NCBI RefSeq assembly: GCF_014201705.1
Contig: NZ_JACHFA010000002.1
Span: 1-64,000, forward strand
DNA from: Borreliella spielmanii
GTDB taxonomy: Bacteria; Spirochaetota; Spirochaetia; Borreliales; Borreliaceae
DNA length: 64,000 nt
Reading direction: 5' to 3'
Below are positions 48,509 through 57,655 of this stretch, one piece after another (position 1 is the stretch's first letter; each line of letters begins with the position of its first letter). The translations under genes and the position numbers were made by a program. Below the pieces are notes generated by a model. That model was not told the DNA's origin. It did not search any database and saw only the letters and a program-made list of their open reading frames with translations.

Positions 48509-49171
48509 ATGAGAAGAAGCTTTTTTTTCTTTTTTGTTTTTATGTTTAATATATTAAGAATTTATTCAGGAATTCCTGGATATCTTAATGTTTACAATGG
48601 AGTAGGGGTTGGTGTTGATAACTTTACTCAAGATTTATTCTTCTATGAAAGGCTTAAATATCAATTTTTCAGTGGACTTGGTGTTAATGTTTCTCAAAAT
48701 TTTGCATTTGGTGGAGAATTTAATTTAGATATTAAATTTTTACCAAGTTATACCCCTTACACCAAAGAGATTATGTTTGTGTTGGATGATCGGTCATATT
48801 TGAGACATTCTCTAAATTATTTCATAGTAAAAGATATTTCAGTATCAATGAGAATTTATGGCAATTATTTCTTTTTACCTTGTACCCCAATGTTTAGTTT
48901 AATCTTTTTTACAGGTTTAAAATTTTCATATATTGATGCAAAAATCTATTTTAGAGATTCAAGAGATTGGGTATTGCTTAGCAATGTTGTTTTAGGAGTA
49001 GACATTGGTGCTAGAATTAATATAGATTTTATTTTTTTGGAATATTCAGTTTCTCCAATTTTTTATAACAAACTTTTATTTTTAAATCAAATGCATAAAA
49101 TAACTTTAGGCTTTATTTTTCAGCTTGATGTAGCAACAAGAAATGACAGCGAGATACTTTCTATTTTGTAA
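48509..49171 (+). CDS. exported beta-barrel-like protein of unknown function
   Basis: A 220-residue protein with a signal peptide (MRRS then a Phe-rich core, ending near IYSGIPGY). The mature part has alternating hydrophobic/polar strands with many aromatics (GVGVDNFTQDLFFYERLKYQ, NFAFGGEFNLDIKF, LKFSYIDAKIYF), as in small outer-membrane barrels or OmpA-like N-domains. I recognise no family. AAAAGGGA precedes the ATG. It converges with luxS (10 bp gap). BB0378 ortholog by position. Confidence 0.7.
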   Translation: MRRSFFFFFVFMFNILRIYSGIPGYLNVYNGVGVGVDNFTQDLFFYERLKYQFFSGLGVNVSQNFAFGGEFNLDIKFLPSYTPYTKEIMFVLDDRSYLRHSLNYFIVKDISVSMRIYGNYFFLPCTPMFSLIFFTGLKFSYIDAKIYFRDSRDWVLLSNVVLGVDIGARINIDFIFLEYSVSPIFYNKLLFLNQMHKITLGFIFQLDVATRNDSEILSIL

Positions 49172-49181
49172 ATTTTATTAA

Positions 49182-49655
49182 CTAAGGATATTTTAAATTT
49201 TCTTCTTTGATATTGTTTAATATTTGTAAATATTTAGAAGATTCATATTTAGCCATATCAAGATTATGTTCTTTGTAATTCCCGCATTCTTTATGGCTTG
49301 CGCCTGGGATAGGCTCTGAAAAATTTACAATTTCGGAAAAAAGCCAAGATATTAAGTCAATAAGATCTTTACTTTCATAGTTTCCAAAAATTATTAAGTA
49401 AAACCCAGTTCTGCATCCCATGGGACCGAAATATACTATTTTTTCGGCCCAAACCTCATTATTTCTAAGTAAAGTAGCTCCTATATGCTCTATTGTATGT
49501 ATTGCTGCGTTTTCAATTATTGGTTCGATGTTAGGAGCTTTGATTCTAATGTCTATTGTAGTAAATATTACATTTTCAAAAGTATCTTTTCTTGAGACAT
49601 ATATACCAGGATTTAATTTTGTATGATCTATTGTGAAGCTTGTTATTTTTTTCAT
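49182..49655 (-). CDS. luxS: LuxS S-ribosylhomocysteine lyase
   Basis: Cleaves S-ribosylhomocysteine to homocysteine and DPD, the precursor of autoinducer-2. The metal ligands H54 and H58 ([13 protein letters not shown]) and the Cys in [11 protein letters not shown] are intact, as is the catalytic Cys in [10 protein letters not shown]. The ATG at 49655 gives 157 residues; an open frame to 49703 would add 16 unrelated codons that lie inside metK. The ATG overlaps the metK stop (ATGA). Last gene of the PdeB-pfs-metK-luxS run; BB0377 ortholog. Confidence 0.96.
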   Translation of the reverse strand: MKKITSFTIDHTKLNPGIYVSRKDTFENVIFTTIDIRIKAPNIEPIIENAAIHTIEHIGATLLRNNEVWAEKIVYFGPMGCRTGFYLIIFGNYESKDLIDLISWLFSEIVNFSEPIPGASHKECGNYKEHNLDMAKYESSKYLQILNNIKEENLKYP

Positions 49656-50830
49656 TTTTTTAGCACCGTTTGTATTTTTTTTACAAAATCTAATTTTTCC
49701 CATTCAAATTCATTTTTTCCAAAATGACCATAGGTACAAGTTTTAAGATATATGGGTTGTTTTAGTTTTAATTTTTCAATTATACCGTTGGGAGTTAAAT
49801 CGAAGTTATTGATAATGAAATTTAATATTTCGTTTTCATATTTAGGATCATTTATTCCTGCAGTTATTTGAATAGATATTGGGTTTTCAATTCCAATTGC
49901 ATATGCAAGTTGTAGTTCAAATTCTTTAGAAATGCCGGCTGCTACCATATTTTTTGCGATATATCTTGCCATGTAGGCAGCTGATCTGTCAACTTTTGTG
50001 GCATCTTTACCGCTGTATGCTCCTCCTCCATGTCTTGCAAATCCTCCATAACTATCAGCAATAATTTTTCTCCCTGTAAGACCTGTGTCTCCGGTAGGCC
50101 CTCCAATTACAAAATTTCCAGAAGGATTGATACAATAAGTAGTATTTTCATCAAGTATTGATTTGTCTTGAATGGCAGGCTTGATAATTTCTTCAATTAT
50201 TGTTTGTCGCATTAGTTTTTTGGAGATATTTGGGTGGTGTTGGTGAGAGACCACAATATTTTTTATTTTTATAGGTCTTCTGTTTTTATCGTATTCCATA
50301 GTAACTTGAGATTTTGAGTCGGGTCGCAACCATTTTATTGCTCCCGATTTTCTAAGATTGCTAGCTTGTTTTAGAATTGAATTAGCAAGTTCATAAGGAG
50401 CAGGTAAAAAATTTTTTGTTTCATCGCAAGCATATCCAAATATTATTCCCTGATCACCTGCTCCAAGGGCATTAGACCCTTTTTTTTCAATTGCGTTTAT
50501 GATGTCACGCGATTGATTACCAACGGCGTCTATTACTGTTATTGTTTTGTAATCAAGCCCATAATCAATATTTGTATAGCCTATGTCTTTAATAATGTTT
50601 TTAGCAATTTCTTTTATATCTATAGCTTTTTTTACAGGACTATTTATTTCTCCTGCTACCACTACTAAATTTTGCGCAATTATGACTTCGCAAGCCACTT
50701 TTGCATTTTTGTCTATTTTTAGCATTTCATCAAGTATTGCATCAGAGATTTGATCTGCAATTTTATCTGGATGCCCTTCAGATACAGCCTCAGAAGTTAA
50801 AGTTTGGTTAGCTGCTATTATTTTATTCAT
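49652..50830 (-). CDS. metK: S-adenosylmethionine synthetase
   Basis: Makes SAM from methionine and ATP. The signatures [12 protein letters not shown] (adenine-binding hexapeptide region) and [23 protein letters not shown] (phosphate loop) are present, with [14 protein letters not shown] near the N-terminus. At 392 residues it is of normal size. It overlaps pfs upstream and luxS downstream by four bases each, giving strict translational coupling of the methyl-cycle enzymes. BB0376 ortholog. Confidence 0.97.
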   Translation of the reverse strand: MNKIIAANQTLTSEAVSEGHPDKIADQISDAILDEMLKIDKNAKVACEVIIAQNLVVVAGEINSPVKKAIDIKEIAKNIIKDIGYTNIDYGLDYKTITVIDAVGNQSRDIINAIEKKGSNALGAGDQGIIFGYACDETKNFLPAPYELANSILKQASNLRKSGAIKWLRPDSKSQVTMEYDKNRRPIKIKNIVVSHQHHPNISKKLMRQTIIEEIIKPAIQDKSILDENTTYCINPSGNFVIGGPTGDTGLTGRKIIADSYGGFARHGGGAYSGKDATKVDRSAAYMARYIAKNMVAAGISKEFELQLAYAIGIENPISIQITAGINDPKYENEILNFIINNFDLTPNGIIEKLKLKQPIYLKTCTYGHFGKNEFEWEKLDFVKKIQTVLKK

Positions 50831-51540
50831 ATTAGCCTAATAAGTTCCTTTGTCATTTTGCTTGAATTTATTGATGATGTTTTTAAAAATTTATTAAAGT
50901 CTATATGGTTGTCTTTATTGTTTGGTAAATCAGAAATTGAACGAATTATTATGAATGGTATTTTAAATATGTATGCTACTTGAGCTATTGCAGCTCCTTC
51001 CATATCTACAGCTAAAGCATCTTTGAAATTATTTTTAATTATTTCAAGAGTTTTTTCATTGTCAATAAATTGATCTCCTGTTAGTATTAAGCCGATATGT
51101 ATATCAATGTTTAAAAGTTTGTTGTCAATAATGTTGACTGCTTTTTTCAATAACTCTTCATCTGCGTTAAACTTTTGTGGTAAATTAGGGACTTGTCCTA
51201 GTTTGTGTCCAAACTTGGTTAAGTTAAAATCATAGTATGCTGCTTGTGAGGATACTACGATATCTAATATTTTAAGGTTAGAGTTTTCTTTTATTCCGCC
51301 AGAACTTCCAGAGTTTATTATATGAGTGATTTTATATTTAGATATGATTTGATTACTCCAAGTAGCTGCGTTAACTTTTCCAATTCCTGTAGTTAAAGAT
51401 ATTACATCTTTTCCCAAAATTTTTCCTTTATAAATTTTTTTATTTTCTAAGTAGTCGTTTAATACAACTTCTTTTTTTTCATCAATCATTTTATTTATTT
51501 CTTCTGCTTCTTCTTGCATAGCTGATATTATCAAAATCAT
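50827..51540 (-). CDS. pfs: 5'-methylthioadenosine/S-adenosylhomocysteine nucleosidase
   Basis: Hydrolyses SAH and MTA, supplying S-ribosylhomocysteine to LuxS. The N-terminus [16 protein letters not shown] holds the catalytic Glu. The block INSGSSGGI, the substrate contact [19 protein letters not shown] and the catalytic-Asp motif IRSISDLPN are present. It has 237 residues. AAAGGAGAAAAAG lies before the ATG. It overlaps metK by four bases. I recall Borrelia carrying more than one pfs homolog; this is the operon copy (BB0375). Confidence 0.95.
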   Translation of the reverse strand: MILIISAMQEEAEEINKMIDEKKEVVLNDYLENKKIYKGKILGKDVISLTTGIGKVNAATWSNQIISKYKITHIINSGSSGGIKENSNLKILDIVVSSQAAYYDFNLTKFGHKLGQVPNLPQKFNADEELLKKAVNIIDNKLLNIDIHIGLILTGDQFIDNEKTLEIIKNNFKDALAVDMEGAAIAQVAYIFKIPFIIIRSISDLPNNKDNHIDFNKFLKTSSINSSKMTKELIRLI

Positions 51541-51561
51541 TCTTTTTCTCCTTTAAGTGTC

Positions 51562-52698
51562 TTATATACTATCTGTTAAAGAATATTTATTTTTAATTAG
51601 TTCTATTTCATCTTGATTGAGTATTTTTTTTATTCCTGTGTTTGTGTTTGGTATAGCCTGAACGCTAGGCTCATTTTTGTCTACAACTTTTCTATTTTTT
51701 ATTATATAACTTACATATGGTAGATTTGGGTTAGAATCATCTATGTCTACTATTTTGGCTATAGAATTGTCATTAAGTTCTACAATAAAGTCTAAAGGGC
51801 AAGAAGATATTGCATTGATTATTAACTTTAAAACCCTTTTGTCAAATTTTTTGTCAGCATCTTTAATCAATTCAATAATAGATGCCCCAGAATTAAAAGA
51901 TTTTTTATATGTCTTATCTAAAATGATAGCGGAATAGGCGCTAGCAGCGCCTATTATGTTTGATTCTATGCTAATGTTGTCACTGGTTAATCCTTTAGGA
52001 TAGCCTGTGCCGTCTAGATTTTCTTTATGTGTTAAAAGTGTTAAACATATTGATCTTGACAAATTGCTTGTTGAAGCTACTTTATAGCTTATTATGGGAT
52101 ATTTTTTTATTATTTCTAGTTCTTCATCAGTTAATGCTTCTTTTTTTTCGCTAATTTTTGATGGGATAAATAGAAATCCTATTTTATGTAAAAGTGCAAT
52201 ACTACAAAGTTCTACTGTTTTGTAGTTATTTAGTCCCATTTCATTACCAAGGGCTACTGTCAAGAGAGCTGTGTTTACTGAATGAATAATGTGATAGTTT
52301 GCAGAAAGCTTGGGAATTCTAAAATATTTGATGAAAATTTTTTTCTGTTTTTTGTAGAATTCCATTACTTTTTTTACAGTAGGCATAATATCTTGGTAAT
52401 ATATTTTTTTATTTCTTTTGCAATTTTCATAAATTTCTTCTAAATTGCTTATTATTACATGATAACTAGAAATAGCCTCTTCGTTGAATTTTTTATGTAT
52501 TTCTTCATATTCTCTTTTAACAGAATCATCGCTGAAAAAATTTGTTCTCTCTTTAATGTATGATTTTAAGTTCCATTTTTCAATAAGCTCAAAATTTTTC
52601 TCTCCAATAAATGCATTTTCAGGCCAAACCAAGAATTCCTTGTCTATTAAATATGATGAATTTTTTATATTTTTAATAATGCTTTCAAAATTTTGCAT
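51562..52698 (-). CDS. pdeB: PdeB-type HD-GYP domain protein
   Basis: A 378-residue cytoplasmic protein with an N-terminal unknown domain (1-125) and an HD-GYP domain (about 130-300), the BB0374 ortholog reported as a c-di-GMP phosphodiesterase. GYP is intact (232-234 in NLDGTGYPKGL) and H139 is present. However, the HD dyad reads H171-K172, and the KHP motif reads KYP (Tyr200). The HHE motif reads THK (223-225) and the later AD reads AS (Ser253). Most standard metal ligands are thus replaced. It lies 21 bp upstream of pfs and so heads the methyl-cycle operon, linking c-di-GMP turnover to it transcriptionally. Confidence 0.85.
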   Translation of the reverse strand: MQNFESIIKNIKNSSYLIDKEFLVWPENAFIGEKNFELIEKWNLKSYIKERTNFFSDDSVKREYEEIHKKFNEEAISSYHVIISNLEEIYENCKRNKKIYYQDIMPTVKKVMEFYKKQKKIFIKYFRIPKLSANYHIIHSVNTALLTVALGNEMGLNNYKTVELCSIALLHKIGFLFIPSKISEKKEALTDEELEIIKKYPIISYKVASTSNLSRSICLTLLTHKENLDGTGYPKGLTSDNISIESNIIGAASAYSAIILDKTYKKSFNSGASIIELIKDADKKFDKRVLKLIINAISSCPLDFIVELNDNSIAKIVDIDDSNPNLPYVSYIIKNRKVVDKNEPSVQAIPNTNTGIKKILNQDEIELIKNKYSLTDSI

Positions 52699-52827
52699 TT
52701 ATTTCCTTGGAATTAAGCTCTATTAACCATGTATATCATATTATTTATTAATTGTCTATCTATTAGTATAATGTATTTATTATATATATATCTCAATTTT
52801 TGAATTAAGCTTTTTAAAGAGATTTTT

Positions 52828-53595
52828 ATGGTAGAAAAAATACGCTTAGGCTTTAATATTGTATTTCTTGGATTATTTATTTATTTTCTTGCAATTTTAA
52901 GATTTCAAATGAAATTAAGCTTTATTTTGTTTAATTACCAATTTATTGTAATTTATTTTTTATTAGTAGTTGTTTTTAATATTATTTATTCCCAATATTT
53001 TTCTTCAAGATTGTATTTTATTTTAAATGGGATGGAAGATACATTTACTTTTTTAAAGCTTAAAATGGTTCGTAAAAAGCTTAAAAGTGTTTTTGAAATA
53101 TCTATTCTTCTTAGGTTTATTTTAATAAAACAAGATAAAAAAAGTCTTGATGAACTTTATTTTTATTTAAAAGACAATAGATTAAGGCATAAAACAATAA
53201 TAGAACTTTATTCTGTTTTGATTAGTTTTAGAGAAAAAGAAAAGGCTTCCAGTTTAATTTTAAAATATAAGTGCAGCAGAGACAAGTGGGTGAAATATTG
53301 TGAGGCTCTTAGCATGTTGTCATTTGAAGAGCATTTAAAGCTAAAAGAGTTAGTAAATTTTTTAGATAAGTTTTTTTTAAAAAATGATATTTTTACTCTT
53401 TATTTCTATTATTTATTACTAAAATCAAAAACATCTTTTGATTTGCTTGAAAATAGAAAAATTGAGATTAGGAATCGATATTATAAATTTAAAAATAAGA
53501 TAGATTCTAAGCATACAAGGCTACTTAGTTCGAATTTATTTTTTGTTGTTTTTTATTATATTTATGATTTTTCTAAAAAAGATGTTTTTTATTAA
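52828..53595 (+). CDS. membrane-anchored protein of unknown function
   Basis: A 255-residue protein with two N-terminal hydrophobic helices (about 12-27 and 34-54) and a charged, largely helical cytoplasmic remainder rich in Lys, Leu and Phe. I see no domain signature; the helix pairs such as KSVFEISILLRFILIKQDKK and KTIIELYSVLISFREKEKA could be TPR-like. AAGAGA precedes the ATG. gltX follows after 12 bp, so the two share a transcript. BB0373 ortholog by position. Confidence 0.7.
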   Translation: MVEKIRLGFNIVFLGLFIYFLAILRFQMKLSFILFNYQFIVIYFLLVVVFNIIYSQYFSSRLYFILNGMEDTFTFLKLKMVRKKLKSVFEISILLRFILIKQDKKSLDELYFYLKDNRLRHKTIIELYSVLISFREKEKASSLILKYKCSRDKWVKYCEALSMLSFEEHLKLKELVNFLDKFFLKNDIFTLYFYYLLLKSKTSFDLLENRKIEIRNRYYKFKNKIDSKHTRLLSSNLFFVVFYYIYDFSKKDVFY

Positions 53596-53607
53596 AGGAG
53601 TTGTGTT

Positions 53608-55083
53608 TTGAGTATAAGAGTTCGTTATGCGCCTTCTCCAACGGGTTTGCAACATATTGGTGGGATTAGAACAGCTTTGTTTAATTATTTTTTTGCAAAG
53701 TCTTGTGGGGGTAAATTTTTACTTAGAATTGAGGATACAGATCAGAGCAGATATTTTCCAGAAGCTGAGAATGACCTTTATTCAAGTCTTAAATGGCTTG
53801 GTATTTCTTTTGATGAAGGGCCTGTTGTAGGAGGTGATTATGCGCCTTATGTTCAGTCTCAAAGAAGTGAAATATATAAGCAATATGTTAAATATTTAAT
53901 TGAATCTGGGCATGCTTATTATTGTTATTGTACCCCTGAAAGGTTGGAAAGGATTAAGAAAATTCAAAATATTAATAAGATGCCACCCGGATATGATAGG
54001 CATTGTAGAAATTTGAGCGATGAGGAAGTTGAGAGTGCGATAATTAAAAAAATTAAGCCTGTTGTCAGATTTAAAATTCCTTTAGAAGGGGACACTAGCT
54101 TTGAGGATATTTTGCTTGGAAAGATTACATGGTCGAATAAGGACATTAGTCCTGATCCTATAATCCTTAAGTCAGATGGACTGCCGACTTATCATCTTGC
54201 AAATGTTGTTGATGATTATTTAATGAAAATTACGCATGTATTAAGGGCTCAAGAATGGGTTTCTTCAGGCCCATTACACGCACTTCTTTATAAGGCTTTT
54301 AAATGGAAGCCGCCTATTTATTGCCATCTTCCAATGGTTATGGGAAATGATGGCCAAAAATTAAGCAAAAGACATGGATCAACAGCTTTAAGGCAGTTTA
54401 TTGAAGATGGGTATCTTCCAGAAGCTATTATTAATTATATTACTTTACTTGGTTGGTCTTATGATGATAAGAGAGAATTTTTTTCAAAAGATGACCTTGA
54501 GCAATTTTTTTCAATTGAGAAGATTAATAAATCCCCTGCAATTTTTGATTATCATAAGTTAGATTTTTTCAATAGCTACTATATTAGAGAAAAAAAAGAT
54601 GAAGATTTATGTAATCTTTTACTTCCTTTTTTCCAAAAAAAGGGGTATGTTTCTAATCCTATTACTTTAGAGGAGGGCCAGCAATTAAAATCATTAGTGC
54701 CTCTTATAAAGAGTAGAATTAAAAAACTAAGTGATGCTTTAAATATGACTAAATTTTTTTATGAGGACATTAAATCTTGGGATTTAAATGAGTTTTTAAG
54801 TAGAAAAAAAACAGCCAAGGAGATTTGTTCTATTTTAGAATTAATAAAGCCTGTTTTAGAAGGATTTGAAAAAAGATCGTCAAAGGAGAATGATAAAATT
54901 TTTTATGATTTTGCTGAGAATAATGGTTTTAAATTGGGAGAAATTCTTCTTCCTATTAGAATTGCAGTGCTTGGCAGTAAAGTTTCTCCACCACTTTTTG
55001 ATTCTTTGAAATTAATAGGTAAGTTTAAAGTTTTTGAAAGAATAAAATTGGCACAAGAATTTTTAAGAATAAATAGTTATTAA
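53608..55083 (+). CDS. gltX: glutamyl-tRNA synthetase
   Basis: Class I synthetase charging tRNA-Glu. The HIGH motif appears as [11 protein letters not shown] (residues about 8-18) and KMSKS as KLSKRHG. The Rossmann fold, [10 protein letters not shown] and ARYRF-type contacts are followed by a helical anticodon-binding C-terminus. It has 491 residues. The start is TTG (53608), with AAAGGAG nine bases upstream and no nearby ATG. First of three consecutive synthetase genes. BB0372 ortholog. Confidence 0.96.
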   Translation: MSIRVRYAPSPTGLQHIGGIRTALFNYFFAKSCGGKFLLRIEDTDQSRYFPEAENDLYSSLKWLGISFDEGPVVGGDYAPYVQSQRSEIYKQYVKYLIESGHAYYCYCTPERLERIKKIQNINKMPPGYDRHCRNLSDEEVESAIIKKIKPVVRFKIPLEGDTSFEDILLGKITWSNKDISPDPIILKSDGLPTYHLANVVDDYLMKITHVLRAQEWVSSGPLHALLYKAFKWKPPIYCHLPMVMGNDGQKLSKRHGSTALRQFIEDGYLPEAIINYITLLGWSYDDKREFFSKDDLEQFFSIEKINKSPAIFDYHKLDFFNSYYIREKKDEDLCNLLLPFFQKKGYVSNPITLEEGQQLKSLVPLIKSRIKKLSDALNMTKFFYEDIKSWDLNEFLSRKKTAKEICSILELIKPVLEGFEKRSSKENDKIFYDFAENNGFKLGEILLPIRIAVLGSKVSPPLFDSLKLIGKFKVFERIKLAQEFLRINSY

Positions 55084-55093
55084 GGATGTTTTT

Positions 55094-56431
55094 ATGGTTA
55101 GAATGGAAGATATTATTTCTCTTGCAAAAAGAAAAGGATTTGTATTTCAGTCTTCAGAAGTTTATGGAGGTCTTTCAGGAGCTTGGGATTACGGTCCTTT
55201 GGGAGTTGAGCTTAAAGAAAATATAAAAAGAGAGTGGTGGAAAAGTGTGGTTTACTTGCATGAAAATATTGTAGGTTTAGACAGCGCTATTTTTATGCGA
55301 CCTGAAATTTGGAAAGCATCCGGGCATATTGATGGTTTTTCAGACTCTATGGTTGATTGCAAAAATTGTAAGAGTAGATTTAGAGCTGATTTTGTTGATT
55401 TAGCAAAAAATTGTCCAAATTGTAAAGCTGGGAATAATTTTACGTCTCCGAGAAGTTTTAATTTAATGTTTAAGACGCATATTGGAGTAGTAGAGGGCAG
55501 TTCTAGTGAGATTTATTTAAGACCCGAGACAGCACAAGGAATTTTTGTTAATTTTAAAAATGTTTTGGATTCTTCAAGGCTTAAGATTCCTTTTGGAATT
55601 GCCCAGGTAGGTAAAGCTTTTAGAAATGAGATAGTTACTAAAAATTTTATATTTAGAACTTGTGAGTTTGAGCAAATGGAAATGCAGTTTTTTGTACATC
55701 CTAAGCAAATAGATGAATGGTTTTGTTATTGGCAGCAAAATAGAATGAACTTTTTTATAGAAACTCTTAAAATTAGGCCTAATAAATTAAGATTTAAAGC
55801 TCACGATTCAACACAACTTGCTCATTATGCAAAATCTGCATTTGATATTGAGTATGAATTTCCGTTTGGATTTCAGGAAGTAGAAGGTATTCACAATAGA
55901 GGTAATTATGATTTAACTCAACACTCTAAATTTTCTAACAATCCTAAAATATTTGAATATCATGATTTGTTAACAAAAGAGAGATATGTGCCTTATGTTA
56001 TTGAAACTTCTGCGGGGCTTACTAGATCTGTTTTGATGACCCTCTGTGATGCCTATTCTGAGGAGGAGCTCTCAGATGGAGATAGGCGTATTGTCTTGCG
56101 ATTACATCCTAAGTTGGCTCCTTATAAGATTGCTATATTTCCTCTTGTTAAAAAAGTTGAGCTTGTTGAGGTTGCTAGAAGAATTTATGTGGAGCTTTGT
56201 GATGATTTTCATATTTTTTACGATGATAGTGGAACAATAGGTAAAAGGTATAGACGCCAAGATGAAATAGGAACTCCTTATTGTGTAACGGTAGACTACA
56301 ATACTATTGAGGATGAAACAGTTACTGTTAGAGAAAGAAATAATATGACCCAGAAGAGAATTTTTATTAATGATTTATATGCTTACATTAAAACGGAGAT
56401 TTTAAATTACAAAGAGGATTTTAATAAATGA
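55094..56431 (+). CDS. glyS: glycyl-tRNA synthetase (alpha2 type)
   Basis: Class II homodimeric GlyRS of the eukaryote-like single-chain type. N-terminal SLAKRKGFVFQSSEVYGG and GAWDYGPLGVELK are typical. A zinc-like insert has CKNCKSRFRADF and CPNCK. Motif 2 contains FRNEI and FRTCEFEQMEMQFF, and motif 3 ends in AGLTRSVL. At 445 residues it is compact. It lies 10 bp after gltX and overlaps tyrS by four bases. BB0371 ortholog. Confidence 0.96.
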   Translation: MVRMEDIISLAKRKGFVFQSSEVYGGLSGAWDYGPLGVELKENIKREWWKSVVYLHENIVGLDSAIFMRPEIWKASGHIDGFSDSMVDCKNCKSRFRADFVDLAKNCPNCKAGNNFTSPRSFNLMFKTHIGVVEGSSSEIYLRPETAQGIFVNFKNVLDSSRLKIPFGIAQVGKAFRNEIVTKNFIFRTCEFEQMEMQFFVHPKQIDEWFCYWQQNRMNFFIETLKIRPNKLRFKAHDSTQLAHYAKSAFDIEYEFPFGFQEVEGIHNRGNYDLTQHSKFSNNPKIFEYHDLLTKERYVPYVIETSAGLTRSVLMTLCDAYSEEELSDGDRRIVLRLHPKLAPYKIAIFPLVKKVELVEVARRIYVELCDDFHIFYDDSGTIGKRYRRQDEIGTPYCVTVDYNTIEDETVTVRERNNMTQKRIFINDLYAYIKTEILNYKEDFNK

Positions 56432-57645
56432 ATCCTGCGTTAAATCTTTTACATAAGCGTGGATTTTTAAAGCAATGTACGTCTTTGAGAGTTTTAAGTG
56501 ATCTAATGGATAGAGAAAAAGTAGTTTTTTATGCAGGAGTTGATGCAACATCTAATTCTCTTCATATTGGTCATTTGATTCCTTTTTTAGCGATGATGCA
56601 TCTCAGGCAACATGGTCATATACCAATTGTTTTAATTGGGGATTCTACAACAAAAATAGGTGATCCTTCTGGAAAAAGTGAGATGAGAAAGATTTTATCT
56701 TCAGAAGAGATTAGTAATAATGCTTTTTCGATAAAAAATCAACTTCAAAGAATAACGAAGTTTAGTTCAACATGTTTTATTCATAATTCAAATTGGTTAG
56801 ATAATCTCAATTATATTGAATTTTTAAGAGATATTGGCATTCATTTTTCTATTAATCGTATGTTAAGTTTTGAAACTTATAAAAGAAGGTTAGATTTTGG
56901 ACTTTCATTTATTGAGTTTAATTATCAGCTTTTGCAGTCTTATGATTATTATATGCTTAATAAAATTAAAAATTGTCGACTTCAAATTGGTGGCGATGAT
57001 CAATGGGGCAATATTGTCTCAGGTATTGACTTGATTAAAAGAAAAGCTGGAGTGGAGGCTTTTGGACTTACATTTCCATTAATTACAAGAAGTGATGGGA
57101 AAAAGATGGGTAAATCAGAAAAAGGTGCTGTTTATCTTGATTCTAGTCTTTACAGTATTTATGATTTTTATCAGTATTTTAGAAATACTTCAGATTCTGA
57201 TGTGAAAACTTTTTTATATCTTTTTACTTTTTTAGAAGAAGATAAGATTGAATTAATTTCAAATTTTAACGGGAATTCTTTAAATAAAGCCAAAGAGATT
57301 TTAGCTTTTGAGATAACTAAAATTGTTCATGGAGAAGCAGAAGCTTTGAAAGTTCAAGAGGCATCTTTTGCTGCATTTAGAGGGAAAGGAGATAGAAGTA
57401 ATATTCCATTTTTTAAATTTAGCTTTTCTAGCTTAGAAGAGGTGGTATTATTGATTGATTTAATGCTAGATTCAAAGATTGTGCCTAGCAAGTCAGAAGG
57501 CAGAAGATTAATTAATTCTGGAGGGGTTTATATCAATGGTAAAAGGGTAGAAAATCCAAGCCATTGTCTTACTAGAGAAGATTTTAATAACAATGAAATT
57601 GAATTAAGAGTGGGCAAAAAAAAAATTTTACGAATTGTTTTATAG
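56428..57645 (+). CDS. tyrS: tyrosyl-tRNA synthetase
   Basis: Class I synthetase. The HIGH motif appears as SLHIGHLIP after YAGVDATSN, the tyrosine pocket as QLLQSYDYY and GGDDQWGNI, and KMSKS as KMGKSEKG. A C-terminal S4 domain (PSKSEGRRLINSGGVYINGK) binds the tRNA. It has 405 residues. The ATG overlaps the glyS stop (ATGA). The clpA-like gene starts 10 bp later. BB0370 ortholog. Confidence 0.96.
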   Translation: MNPALNLLHKRGFLKQCTSLRVLSDLMDREKVVFYAGVDATSNSLHIGHLIPFLAMMHLRQHGHIPIVLIGDSTTKIGDPSGKSEMRKILSSEEISNNAFSIKNQLQRITKFSSTCFIHNSNWLDNLNYIEFLRDIGIHFSINRMLSFETYKRRLDFGLSFIEFNYQLLQSYDYYMLNKIKNCRLQIGGDDQWGNIVSGIDLIKRKAGVEAFGLTFPLITRSDGKKMGKSEKGAVYLDSSLYSIYDFYQYFRNTSDSDVKTFLYLFTFLEEDKIELISNFNGNSLNKAKEILAFEITKIVHGEAEALKVQEASFAAFRGKGDRSNIPFFKFSFSSLEEVVLLIDLMLDSKIVPSKSEGRRLINSGGVYINGKRVENPSHCLTREDFNNNEIELRVGKKKILRIVL

Positions 57646-57655
57646 TTGATTTTGA

